Counted from the stretch's first letter, positions 15,761 through 23,700 are shown. The stretch is DNA of 26,153 nt from DATMYQ01 sp035560935 (GCA_035560935.1 DATMYQ010000373.1:1-26153); one strand, 5' to 3'. Program-made: numbers and translations. The notes: generated from the sequence alone by a model not told the origin.

Positions 15761-16900
15761 ATGCAATTTCAACTGAGCGAAGAACAAAAAATGGTACAGA
15801 AAATGGTCCGGGATTTTGCCACGAAGGAAGTGGCGAAAGGTCTGGCCGAGCGGGACGAGCACGAGGTGTTTTCCCGGGAACTGACCAATCAGATGGGCGA
15901 ACTGGGCCTGATGGGAATTTGTTTCCCGGAAGAGTATGGCGGTGCTGACGGTGACGTGCTCAGCTATATCCTGGCTATTGAAGAACTGTCGAAAGTAGAC
16001 GACGGCCTGGGAATTACGCTGTCCGCGAGTGTATCCCTCTGTGCCTGGCCGATTTTTGCCTATGGGAATGACGCGCAAAAGAAAAAATACCTGCTGGATT
16101 TGGTGGAAGGGACCAAGCTCGGCGCGTTCGGTCTCACGGAACCAAACGCCGGTACGGACGCAGCCTCTCAGCAGACAGTGGCTGTTTTGGAAGGCGACCA
16201 CTATGTGCTGAACGGCAGCAAAATTTTCATTACTAACGCCGGTGAAGCCGAAACGTATATCGTATTTGCCATGACTGACAAAAGCAAAGGCACCAAAGGA
16301 ATTTCTGCGTTTATCGTTGAAAAAGACACTCCGGGATTCACCTTTGGCAAAAAAGAACACAAACTGGGGATCAACACCTCGATTACGATGGAACTGATCT
16401 TCCAGGATGTCAAAGTGCCGAAAGAAAACATGCTGGGTAAAGAAGGCGACGGTTTTAAAATTGCGATGAGCACGCTGGACGGCGGCCGGATCGGTGTGGC
16501 GGCCCAGGCACTGGGGATTGCCCAGGCGGCGCTGGACCATGCGGTGAAGTATTCCAAAGAGCGGACCCAGTTTGGCAAGCCTATTGCCGTCAACCAGGCC
16601 ATTGGTTTTATGCTGGCTGACATGGCCACTAAAGTGGACGCGGCCCGCTTGCTGATATATCGGGCGGCCTGGCTGAAAGATCAGGGCCAACCGTATTCCA
16701 AAGAAGCGGCGATGGCGAAAATGTATGCTTCCGATATCGCGATGGAAGTCACCGTGGATGCGGTGCAGATCTTTGGCGGTTACGGCTATACCCGGGAATA
16801 TCCGGTGGAACGCCTGATGCGGAATGCGAAAATCACCCAAATTTACGAAGGGACCAACCAGGTGCAGCGGATGGTTATTTCCGGCGCCGTCCTGAAGTAA
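15761..16900 (+). CDS. Acyl-CoA dehydrogenase, probably butyryl-CoA dehydrogenase type
   Basis: This FAD enzyme reduces or forms the alpha-beta double bond of a short acyl-CoA, here most likely crotonyl-CoA/butyryl-CoA. The 379 residues match the family length. Signatures are GAFGLTEPNAGTD (FAD/substrate binding), the SKERTQFGKPI block, FGGYGYTREYP and the catalytic Glu E363 in IYEGTNQVQR near the C-terminus, the position used by short-chain and butyryl-CoA dehydrogenases. AAGGGAG lies 8 bases before the ATG; an in-frame ATG at 15743 would place that site within the gene. etfB and etfA follow at once, the classic Bcd-Etf arrangement, so the ETF is its electron partner. Confidence 0.9.
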   Translation: MQFQLSEEQKMVQKMVRDFATKEVAKGLAERDEHEVFSRELTNQMGELGLMGICFPEEYGGADGDVLSYILAIEELSKVDDGLGITLSASVSLCAWPIFAYGNDAQKKKYLLDLVEGTKLGAFGLTEPNAGTDAASQQTVAVLEGDHYVLNGSKIFITNAGEAETYIVFAMTDKSKGTKGISAFIVEKDTPGFTFGKKEHKLGINTSITMELIFQDVKVPKENMLGKEGDGFKIAMSTLDGGRIGVAAQALGIAQAALDHAVKYSKERTQFGKPIAVNQAIGFMLADMATKVDAARLLIYRAAWLKDQGQPYSKEAAMAKMYASDIAMEVTVDAVQIFGGYGYTREYPVERLMRNAKITQIYEGTNQVQRMVISGAVLK

Positions 16901-16930
16901 GGCTGCAGGGGTTTAGGAGGATATACGACA

Positions 16931-17719
16931 ATGGATATTATTGTGTGCATCAAACAGGTGCCGGATACCACGGAAGTGAAAATTGATCCGGTGACCAACA
17001 CCCTGATCCGTCAGGGCGTACCGAGCATCGTCAACCCGTTTGACAAGAATGCGCTGGAAGCGGCGCTGCAACTGAAAGAACAGCATGGCGGCAAAGTCAC
17101 AGTATTGTCCATGGGACCGCCTCAGGCCAAAGACGCGCTGAAAGAATGCCTGGCCATGGGAGCGGACGAAGCCGTACTGATGAGTGACCGGGCGTTTGGC
17201 GGTGCCGATACGCTGGCCACCAGCCGGACGCTGGCCGCCGGTATCCGTAAACTGGGCCACTACGATCTGTTGATCTGCGGCAAGCAGGCCATCGACGGCG
17301 ACACGGCCCAGGTCGGACCGGAAATTGCTGAAGCCCTGGACATCCCGCAAGTGACCTACGCGGCCAAGCTGGAAATCAGCGGCGACAGCAAAGTGCGCAT
17401 CGAGCGGGAACATGAAGAAGGCTACGAAGTGGTGGAAACGACGCTGCCGCTGATGGTGACGGTGGTCAAGTCCATTAACGAACCCCGCCTGCCGACCGTC
17501 AAAGGCACCATGAAAGCCAACCGCAAGGAAATCCCCATGCTGACGGCGGCGGATATTGACGTCGACCTGGATAGCATCGGTCTCAAAGGCTCACCGACTC
17601 AGGTTCACCGGATTTTCACCCCCAAACAGCGGGTTCAGGGGCAATTGATCCAGGCGGACAGCCCGCGGGAAGCGGTTGCCCAACTGATGAACAAACTGGC
17701 AGAAGCCAAGCTGATATAG
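16931..17719 (+). CDS. etfB: Electron transfer flavoprotein beta subunit
   Basis: The 262-residue product has the EtfB opening MDIIVCIKQVPDT and the nucleotide-binding block DGDTAQVGPEIAE. It forms a heterodimer with EtfA and passes electrons between the acyl-CoA dehydrogenase and other carriers. In bifurcating ETFs this subunit binds a second FAD that takes hydride from NADH. A strong TTTAGGAGG site precedes the ATG. It lies 30 bases after the dehydrogenase and 13 bases before etfA. Confidence 0.95.
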   Translation: MDIIVCIKQVPDTTEVKIDPVTNTLIRQGVPSIVNPFDKNALEAALQLKEQHGGKVTVLSMGPPQAKDALKECLAMGADEAVLMSDRAFGGADTLATSRTLAAGIRKLGHYDLLICGKQAIDGDTAQVGPEIAEALDIPQVTYAAKLEISGDSKVRIEREHEEGYEVVETTLPLMVTVVKSINEPRLPTVKGTMKANRKEIPMLTAADIDVDLDSIGLKGSPTQVHRIFTPKQRVQGQLIQADSPREAVAQLMNKLAEAKLI

Positions 17720-17732
17720 AGGGGGTAAGACA

Positions 17733-18932
17733 ATGGCTGTGATCATTAAAAAAGAAGATTGTGTCGGCTGCGGCGCCTGCGTGGGAGTTTGTCCCTTCGG
17801 CGCCATCAGCATGGAAAACGATGTGGCGGTAATTGGTGATGGCTGCACGGCGTGCGGCGCCTGCCTGGACGATGTCTGTCCGGCTAACGCTATTTATCGC
17901 GAAGCGGAAGAAAAAAAGGTTGCCATGAACAAAGCCGAGTACCACGATGTCTGGGTTTATCTGGAACAGATGGACGGACAGGCCCGCAGCGTCGGCTATG
18001 AATTGTTGGGACAGGGACGCCGTTTGGCGGACGAACTGAAACAAAAAGTGGCGGCGGTGATTATCGGCGACCAGGTGGCGGAACTGGCGGTTTCGGCCAT
18101 TGCCAGCGGCGCGGACAAAGTATACCTGGTGGAAGGGCCGGAATACCGGCATTTCACCACCGATGCCTACAGCATTGCGTTTGTGGATCTGGTCAATACC
18201 TACAAGCCAACGGCTATTTTGATGGGGGCCACCAATGACGGACGGGATCTGGCGCCCCGGATCGCCGGTCGGGTTGGCACCGGCCTTTGCGCCGATTGCA
18301 CCGATCTGGGCATTGACGAGAAAACCGGGTTGGTGGCCTGGACACGTCCGGCTTTTGGCGGCAACATTATGGCGACCATCTTCTGTCCGGAGCACCGGCC
18401 CCAGATGGGTACCGTGCGGCCGAAGGTGTTTAAACGGCCGGAAACCGATGACGCCCGTCAGGGTGAGGTGATCCGGGTATCCAGCAAAGTTCGCCAGGAA
18501 CAGATCCGGACCAAGTTTGTGGAAATGCTGCGGGTCTGCGGCGCTTCCTGCAATCTGGAGGAAGCGGAAATCATCGTTTCCGGCGGCCGTGGTATGGGCA
18601 AACCGGAAAACTTCCAGTTGATAGAAGACCTGGCCTGCACATTGAATGCGTCGGTCGGGGCTTCGCGGGCCGCCGTCGACGCCGGCTGGAAACCGGCATT
18701 GCATCAGGTGGGTCAGACCGGTAAAACCGTAGGACCAAAAATTTATTTCGCCTGCGGCATTTCCGGAGCCATCCAGCATTTGGCCGGCATGTCCTCCTCG
18801 GACATTATCATTGCCGTTAACAAGGATCCGGACGCGCCCATTTTCAAAATGGCCGATTACGGCATTGTGGGCGACGTCATGGAAGTGCTGCCGATTCTCA
18901 ATGAAGAATTCAAGAAAGTTCTCCAGGATTAA
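17733..18932 (+). CDS. etfA: EtfA with an N-terminal two-cluster ferredoxin domain
   Basis: The 399-residue chain adds a ~65-residue ferredoxin domain to a normal EtfA. The first [4Fe-4S] motif is C10, C13, C16, C20P; the second is C38, C41, C44, C49P, where the last gap has four residues rather than the usual three. The C-terminal FAD domain has GASRAAVDAGW and the QVGQTGKTVGPKIYFACGISGAIQH region. The same fusion occurs in CarE of Acetobacterium caffeoyl-CoA reductase, where NADH oxidation is coupled to ferredoxin reduction. By analogy this ETF could bifurcate electrons between ferredoxin and crotonyl-CoA, but that is inference. GAGGGGG precedes the ATG. An inverted repeat follows the stop. 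Confidence 0.94.
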   Translation: MAVIIKKEDCVGCGACVGVCPFGAISMENDVAVIGDGCTACGACLDDVCPANAIYREAEEKKVAMNKAEYHDVWVYLEQMDGQARSVGYELLGQGRRLADELKQKVAAVIIGDQVAELAVSAIASGADKVYLVEGPEYRHFTTDAYSIAFVDLVNTYKPTAILMGATNDGRDLAPRIAGRVGTGLCADCTDLGIDEKTGLVAWTRPAFGGNIMATIFCPEHRPQMGTVRPKVFKRPETDDARQGEVIRVSSKVRQEQIRTKFVEMLRVCGASCNLEEAEIIVSGGRGMGKPENFQLIEDLACTLNASVGASRAAVDAGWKPALHQVGQTGKTVGPKIYFACGISGAIQHLAGMSSSDIIIAVNKDPDAPIFKMADYGIVGDVMEVLPILNEEFKKVLQD

Positions 18933-18946
18933 CAATTTTTTTGGTT

Positions 18947-18979
18947 CCCCGGTCAGCGGCCTGATGCCGCCGACCGGGG
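18947..18979 (+). other. Intercistronic stem-loop between etfA and maoC
   Basis: CCCCGGTC-A-GCGGC (18947-18960) pairs with GCCGC-C-GACCGGGG (18966-18979) around a 5-base loop. No U-tract follows and a gene begins 29 bases later, so it is more likely an RNA-processing or stability element that sets the ratio between the Bcd-Etf genes and the hydratase genes than a full terminator. Confidence 0.5.
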
Positions 18980-19007
18980 CATATCAATATAAAGGAGTGG
19001 ATATTTC

Positions 19008-19424
19008 ATGGCCAGAGATGTAAAATTTGCCGACATTCAGGTGGGAGACAAAGCCAGCTTTGCCAAAACGGTCAGTGAGCACGACATTTATACCTTTGCC
19101 GGTGTGACCGGTGACTTCAACCCGGTACATGTGAACGCGGAATTTGCCAAAGATTCCATGTTCAAAGAGCGGATTGCCCATGGCATGCTGTCCGCCGGTT
19201 TTATTTCCGCCGTATTGGGGACGGAATTACCGGGAGTCAACACCATTTATCTCAGTCAGGAACTGATTTTCAAAGCGCCGGTAAAAATTGGCGACACCGT
19301 GACCGCCACGGTAGAGGTTATAGAAAAAATTGAAGAAAAAAACCGCCTGGTATTAAAAACCACGGTAACGAATCAGGAAGGCAAAGTCGTTACCGACGGT
19401 AAGGCCGTCGTGATGAAAAAATAG
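19008..19424 (+). CDS. MaoC-family (R)-specific enoyl-CoA hydratase (PhaJ-like)
   Basis: The 138-residue hot-dog-fold protein carries the hydratase 2 motif with D36, N38 and H41 (GDFNPVH) and RIAHGML just after it. These enzymes interconvert crotonyl-CoA and (R)-3-hydroxybutyryl-CoA. PhaJ-type members work as homodimers in the cytoplasm. AAAGGAG lies 10 bases before the ATG. The presence of this enzyme beside a crotonase, which makes the (S) isomer, means the operon can pass between both stereoisomers through crotonyl-CoA. A role in fatty acid or PHA precursor metabolism is possible, but the context favours C4 catabolism. Confidence 0.88.
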   Translation: MARDVKFADIQVGDKASFAKTVSEHDIYTFAGVTGDFNPVHVNAEFAKDSMFKERIAHGMLSAGFISAVLGTELPGVNTIYLSQELIFKAPVKIGDTVTATVEVIEKIEEKNRLVLKTTVTNQEGKVVTDGKAVVMKK

Positions 19425-19437
19425 GAGGCGATACCTT

Positions 19438-20223
19438 ATGGCAACCTATGATAATTTGTTGGTGGAAATTGGTGAAGGAATTTGCCAGATTACGTTAAAC
19501 CGGCCCAAAGCGCTGAACGCGTTGAACGCGGCTACGCTGAAAGATCTGGACGCGGCGCTGGATCAGATCGTTGGCGATCCGGCCGTGGGCGTTGTCATTG
19601 TGACGGGCGCGGGGGACAAAGCGTTCGTGGCCGGCGCCGACATCAGCGAAATGCAGCCGATGTCCTCGCTGGAAGGCCGGGAATGGGGCCGCTGGGGGCA
19701 GGCGGTGTTTGCGAAAGTGGAAAGTTTGCCTCAGCCGGTGATCGCGGCCGTTAATGGTTTTGCTCTGGGCGGCGGCTGTGAACTGGCCATGGCCTGTGAT
19801 ATTCGGCTGGCTTCGGAGAAGGCGAAGTTTGGACAGCCGGAAGTTCAACTGGGAATCACCGCCGGCTTTTGCGGCACCCAGCGCTTATCCCGTCTGATTG
19901 GCCGGGGGCGGGCCAAAGAAATGCTGTTTACCGGCGATATGATTGATGCGGCGGAAGCGTACCGGATCGGTCTGGTAAACCGGGTGACCGCGCCGGAGGA
20001 ACTGCTGACGGCAGCCCGGACTCTGGCCCGGAAGATTCTCGACAAAGGGCCGGTGGCGGTGCGTCTGACCAAGGCGGCGGTTAATGCCGGCGTGGATTTG
20101 CCGCTGAAAGAAGCGGCGGCTTATGAGGCGGAAGTATTCGGACTTTGTTTCTCAACAGCCGACCAAAAAGAAGGAATGAGTGCGTTCCTGGAAAAAAGAA
20201 CACCCAATTTTTCCGGCAAATAG
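19438..20223 (+). CDS. crt: Crotonase-family enoyl-CoA hydratase, probably 3-hydroxybutyryl-CoA dehydratase
   Basis: The 261-residue protein has the crotonase oxyanion-hole segments (AFVAGADISEM and ALGGGCELAMACD) and both expected catalytic Glu residues, one in GGGCEL and one in GQPEVQLGI. It should hydrate crotonyl-CoA to (S)-3-hydroxybutyryl-CoA or the reverse. The loop usually written GITPGFGGTQRL reads GITAGFCGTQRL here, a small departure close to the active site. AGGAGG precedes the ATG, 13 bases after maoC. It is the last gene of the operon; the next 348 bases hold control elements. No 3-hydroxyacyl-CoA dehydrogenase of the Hbd type lies nearby. Confidence 0.9.
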   Translation: MATYDNLLVEIGEGICQITLNRPKALNALNAATLKDLDAALDQIVGDPAVGVVIVTGAGDKAFVAGADISEMQPMSSLEGREWGRWGQAVFAKVESLPQPVIAAVNGFALGGGCELAMACDIRLASEKAKFGQPEVQLGITAGFCGTQRLSRLIGRGRAKEMLFTGDMIDAAEAYRIGLVNRVTAPEELLTAARTLARKILDKGPVAVRLTKAAVNAGVDLPLKEAAAYEAEVFGLCFSTADQKEGMSAFLEKRTPNFSGK

Positions 20224-20296
20224 AATGTGTGTAATCTTGACCTGACATCGTGAGAGCGTTTCCTGAATAATTGTATAGGGCGATAGACGGTTTTTT

Positions 20297-20347
20297 AGAC
20301 AGTTGGTGTGCAATGAATTAGACACTGGCTGTCTCTTTTATTGGACA
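20297..20347. promoter_or_regulatory. Enhancer array B: TTAGACA-N5-TGT inverted repeats
   Basis: Site B1 is AGACA-N5-TGTGC at 20297-20311 and site B2 is AGACA-N5-TGTCT at 20320-20334, 23 bases apart, exactly as in array A (12533 and 12556). A degenerate GGACA lies a further 23 bases on at 20343. B2 is centred about 164 bases upstream of the start predicted from the -24/-12 promoter at 20465. The stretch 20224-20571 contains no gene and no clear terminator for the upstream operon. Confidence 0.68.
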
Positions 20348-20464
20348 AAATAAGTGGGCCGCCGGCAAAAGTGTCGGAGGAATGTATTCGCAAGGGCGCT
20401 GCCGTGGCCGGATATTGCAGAAGTTAACGGATTTTGCAAAAAAAAGCGCAAAAGAATGATAGAC

Positions 20465-20480
20465 TGGCACGGAATTTGCT
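20465..20480 (+). promoter_or_regulatory. Sigma-54 (-24/-12) promoter of the SDR gene
   Basis: CTGGCACG, four bases, TTGCT matches the sigma-54 consensus throughout, with 12 bases from GG to GC. Transcription should start near 20491, giving an 81-base leader before the SDR ATG. Confidence 0.9.
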
Positions 20481-20571
20481 AAGTAAAATAAGTGTAGACC
20501 TTAAAAGCGCAGCGAATGACATGCGCATGATGTGAACGACGTTTGAAATGAGAACAGGAGGGTGCTTACAG

Positions 20572-21312
20572 ATGAGAGGATTGAAAGAAAAAGTGGTTAT
20601 TATTACCGGTGCCGCCGGTGGTATCGGTCAGGCGTCAGCCATCCGGTTTGCGGAAGAGGGAGCCTTTGTGGTGGTTGCTGATTTCGTTGACGGTGCGGAG
20701 ACGGTAAAAGCAGTGGAGGCAAAAGGTTCCAAAGCCATTTACGTGCAGGTGGATGTTACCAATCCCGACAGCGCGAAAACCATGGTGGAAAAAACAATAG
20801 CGGCTTTCGGCCGGGTAGATGTATTAATTAACAACGCGGGGATCACCAAAGACGCCATGATGAAAAAAATGACCAAAGAAGCCTGGGATGCCGTAATCAG
20901 CGTTAACCTGACCGGCGTATTCAACTGCACTTCGGCGGTGCTGCCGGCTATGCTGGAGCAAAAATCCGGCGTTGTATTGACCAGCTCTTCGGTCGTCGGC
21001 ATTTATGGCAACCTGGGCCAGACAAATTATGCGGCCACAAAATGGGGTGTCATCGGCATGACCAAGTCCTGGGCGAAGGAAATGGCCCGGAACGGGCTGC
21101 GGTTTAACTGTGTTGCGCCGGGCTTCATCGGTACCGATATGGTGAAAAAGATTCCGGAACAGGTATTACAGGAAAAAATTCTGGTGAAGGTTCCGGCAGG
21201 GCGTTTGGGTGAACCGGAGGAAATCGCGGCCGCTTTCGCCTTCCTGGCTTCGGATGATGCCAAATTTATCAACGGAACTGTGCTCAGTGTGGATGGTGCC
21301 TGCACTCTGTAA
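20572..21312 (+). CDS. NAD-type short-chain dehydrogenase (3-hydroxybutyrate or 3-hydroxybutyryl-CoA dehydrogenase)
   Basis: The 246-residue SDR is close to FabG/PhaB in length and layout. It has TGAAGGIG (12-19), NNAG (87-90), the active-site Ser in LTSSS (137-140), Y153 and K157. An Asp at the end of the second strand (D37 in VVVADF) normally favours NAD(H) over NADP(H), which points to a catabolic dehydrogenase rather than a biosynthetic FabG or an NADPH-type PhaB. Substrate could be free (R)-3-hydroxybutyrate or its CoA ester. AGGAGGGTG precedes the ATG at 20572; the in-frame ATG at 20548 lies before this site. It is transcribed alone from its own sigma-54 promoter and ends at a terminator, but shares its enhancer motif with the main operon. 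Confidence 0.85.
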   Translation: MRGLKEKVVIITGAAGGIGQASAIRFAEEGAFVVVADFVDGAETVKAVEAKGSKAIYVQVDVTNPDSAKTMVEKTIAAFGRVDVLINNAGITKDAMMKKMTKEAWDAVISVNLTGVFNCTSAVLPAMLEQKSGVVLTSSSVVGIYGNLGQTNYAATKWGVIGMTKSWAKEMARNGLRFNCVAPGFIGTDMVKKIPEQVLQEKILVKVPAGRLGEPEEIAAAFAFLASDDAKFINGTVLSVDGACTL

Positions 21313-21348
21313 AGAGGCGGAGATACCGGAAATACAGTAGTGGAAGCG

Positions 21349-21398
21349 AACCGGGACCCCGGCTGTTTAACGGCAGAGGCTTCCCGGTTTCTTTTTTT
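21349..21398 (+). terminator. Terminator after the SDR gene
   Basis: AACCGGGA (21349-21356) pairs with TCCCGGTT (21382-21389); the loop has inner pairing (GCTG and CGGC). CTTTTTTT follows directly. Confidence 0.7.
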
Positions 21399-21465
21399 GC
21401 GATGCCGGCTGACGGCAGCAGCAGAGTGGGCCTAAAACCGTTGATGCACTTTGGCCAGGATCCCG

Positions 21466-21482
21466 TTTAGACAATGTCTAAA
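21466..21482. promoter_or_regulatory. Palindromic operator in front of the activator gene
   Basis: TTTAGACA-A-TGTCTAAA is a perfect 8+1+8 palindrome 84 bases before the activator ATG. Its half-site TTAGACA is the same as in enhancer arrays A and B, but the centre is one base rather than five. A looser GACAT-TG-ATGTC lies at 21511-21522. Autoregulation by the activator is the simplest reading. I see no convincing promoter here. Confidence 0.55.
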
Positions 21483-21565
21483 AAAACAAACAGGATAAAG
21501 CAGGGATTTTGACATTGATGTCTAAGAAAGGAGAAAACAGAGTGTGGATTCGGGAGGACAGCTTC

Positions 21566-23686
21566 ATGTGGATTCGGAATATGATGAGTACACCGGCCAT
21601 CCTGGTGGAGGAGACGGCGACCTTGCCAGAGGCATTGACGTTGCTGGCGGCTAACGGCGCAGCCGGTTTGGCGGTAACCGATGCCCAGGGAGTCCTGAGC
21701 GGACTGCTGACGGCCGACAGTTTGCTGCAGGCGTTGGCGCTGGGCCGCGGGGAGCGGGTGGCGGAAGTGATGACCACGCCGGTCTTCGCGTTACGCGGCA
21801 ATACGACGATCGCGGAAATGCAGCGGGATCACATGGTGTATCGTTATAGCTTTTTTCCCGTAGTGGATGAAAATCGCCGACCGGTGGGTTTCGTTACCCG
21901 GGGAGAACTTTTGAAATACTTTGCCGAGAAGACGATGCTGATGGCGGAGGAAATGCAGGCGGTGCTGAATTCCGTGAACAGCGGTGTGATGGCGGTGAAC
22001 GCCGGCGGTACTATTACCCAGTTTAATCCGGCTGCCGCCGCCATCACCCGTTTAAACCGGGAACATGTGCTGGGAATGCCGGTGGATGAGGTCATTCCCA
22101 ACACCGGTCTCAAACGGGTGCTGGAAACCGGTGTCACCGAATTGAATCAAAAACAGATTATCGGCAACAATGAAATTCTCACGGACCGGTCACCGGTGGT
22201 GAAAGAGGGTAAAATCTGCGGCGCCGTGGGGATTTTCCGGAATATCAGTGATCTGCAGTCGGTGGCCGCGGAACTGGAAGACGTGAAGAAGCTGAAAAGT
22301 ACGCTGGAATCGATTCTGGAGAGTTTGTATGAAGGCATCGTGGTGGTGGACAAAAGCGGTCTGATCACGATGATGAACCGTGCCTACGGCGAGTTTCTGG
22401 AAGTGGATCCGCGAAAAGTGGTGGGTCACCACGTGGCGGAGATTATCCCCAACACCCGGATGCACATCGTGGCGATGACGGGTAAGGAAGAGATTGCCGA
22501 CATTCAGCAGATCATCTCCCACAACACGACCCACAACGCGGTGGTGACCCGGATTCCTATCGTTCGGGACGGCGAAGTATCCGGTGCCGTCGGCAAAATG
22601 ATGTTTAAAGATGTGAAAGACCTGAAGCTGTTATCGGGAAAAATCAATCAGCTGCAGACGGAAGTGGAATATTATAAAGACGAGTTGCGTAAAGTGTTGG
22701 GCGGTAAGTATACTATAGAAAATATTGTCGGCAACAGCGAACGGATGCAATGGCTCAAAGGAATCGTCATCAAAGCCGCCAAGGGCGTTTCCACCGTACT
22801 GGTGCTGGGGGAAAGCGGCACCGGTAAGGAATTGTTCGCTCACGCCATCCATAATGCCGGTAACCGCCGCAACGGACCCTTTGTCAAGATTAATTGCGCG
22901 GCAATGCCGGAAAATCTGCTGGAATCGGAACTGTTCGGCTATGAAGAAGGGGCGTTCACCAGCGCCAAAAAAGGCGGAAAACCCGGGAAATTCCAGTTGG
23001 CTGACGGCGGCTCCATTTTCCTCGATGAGATTGGTGATATGACATTGGCTATGCAGGCCAAACTGCTGCGAGTGTTGCAGGAACGCGAGATCGAAAGGGT
23101 GGGCGGCACAAAAACCATTAAGGTGGATGTCCGGGTCATTGCCGCCACGAACCGCGATCTGGAAGAAATGGTTGACCGGGGGACGTTCCGGCAGGATTTA
23201 TATTACCGTTTAAACATCATCACGTTAAATATCCCGCCGTTGCGGGAGCGGCGGGATGATCTGGAGGAACTTTGCACCGCGCTGCTGCATAAAATCAACA
23301 GTCAGACACAGCAGGGCGTGCTCGGGTTGTCACCGGAAGTACGGCAGATTTTTTGGACCCATGACTGGCCGGGGAATGTCCGGGAGCTGGAGAATGTCCT
23401 GGAACGGGCAGTCAATCTGATGGATGAAGGCGAAGACTATATTACAACGGAACATTTGCCGCTGACCCTGCGCAAACGGATACAAAAAAACCGGACGGAA
23501 ACGGCGGAAGCGGAACCCGGACCGGGCAACGACAGCCATTTAAACGGCGTGGTCGGGGACGCGGAAAAACAGGCCATCTGCCGGGCGCTGGAAACAGCGG
23601 GGGGGAACCGCAGCCGGGCAGCGCAAATGCTGGGTATTCACCGTTCGGGACTGTATCAGAAATTGCGCAAATACGGTATTGAATAG
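21566..23686 (+). CDS. Sigma-54-dependent activator with CBS, two PAS, AAA+ and Fis domains
   Basis: The 706-residue protein should drive the -24/-12 promoters nearby. In order it has a pair of CBS motifs (about 1-120), PAS (about 128-225), a second PAS (about 245-350), a short linker, the AAA+ domain with Walker A GESGTGKE (415-422) and Walker B SIFLDE (483-488), and a Fis-type helix-turn-helix (about 664-704). The sigma-54 contact loop reads GAFTSA (462-467) instead of GAFTGA. CBS pairs often bind adenine nucleotides, so energy state may be an input; the PAS ligands are unknown. GGGAGG lies 8 bases before ATG 21566, which starts right at the CBS fold; GTG 21542 also has a good site (AAAGGAG) and would add 8 residues. 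The palindrome upstream suggests self-control. Confidence 0.93.
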   Translation: MWIRNMMSTPAILVEETATLPEALTLLAANGAAGLAVTDAQGVLSGLLTADSLLQALALGRGERVAEVMTTPVFALRGNTTIAEMQRDHMVYRYSFFPVVDENRRPVGFVTRGELLKYFAEKTMLMAEEMQAVLNSVNSGVMAVNAGGTITQFNPAAAAITRLNREHVLGMPVDEVIPNTGLKRVLETGVTELNQKQIIGNNEILTDRSPVVKEGKICGAVGIFRNISDLQSVAAELEDVKKLKSTLESILESLYEGIVVVDKSGLITMMNRAYGEFLEVDPRKVVGHHVAEIIPNTRMHIVAMTGKEEIADIQQIISHNTTHNAVVTRIPIVRDGEVSGAVGKMMFKDVKDLKLLSGKINQLQTEVEYYKDELRKVLGGKYTIENIVGNSERMQWLKGIVIKAAKGVSTVLVLGESGTGKELFAHAIHNAGNRRNGPFVKINCAAMPENLLESELFGYEEGAFTSAKKGGKPGKFQLADGGSIFLDEIGDMTLAMQAKLLRVLQEREIERVGGTKTIKVDVRVIAATNRDLEEMVDRGTFRQDLYYRLNIITLNIPPLRERRDDLEELCTALLHKINSQTQQGVLGLSPEVRQIFWTHDWPGNVRELENVLERAVNLMDEGEDYITTEHLPLTLRKRIQKNRTETAEAEPGPGNDSHLNGVVGDAEKQAICRALETAGGNRSRAAQMLGIHRSGLYQKLRKYGIE

Positions 23687-23700
23687 CTTGCATGTGCATA

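Noticed and set aside
20281..20347. AGACA/TGTCT repeats as a short tandem repeat or CRISPR-like array
   Set aside because: Only two to three imperfect inverted repeats with no fixed spacer; position and geometry fit an enhancer instead.
21542..21565. GTG start for the activator
   Set aside because: It has a fair ribosome site, but ATG 21566 has an equally well-spaced GGGAGG and begins directly at the CBS domain. Kept as an alternative rather than excluded.
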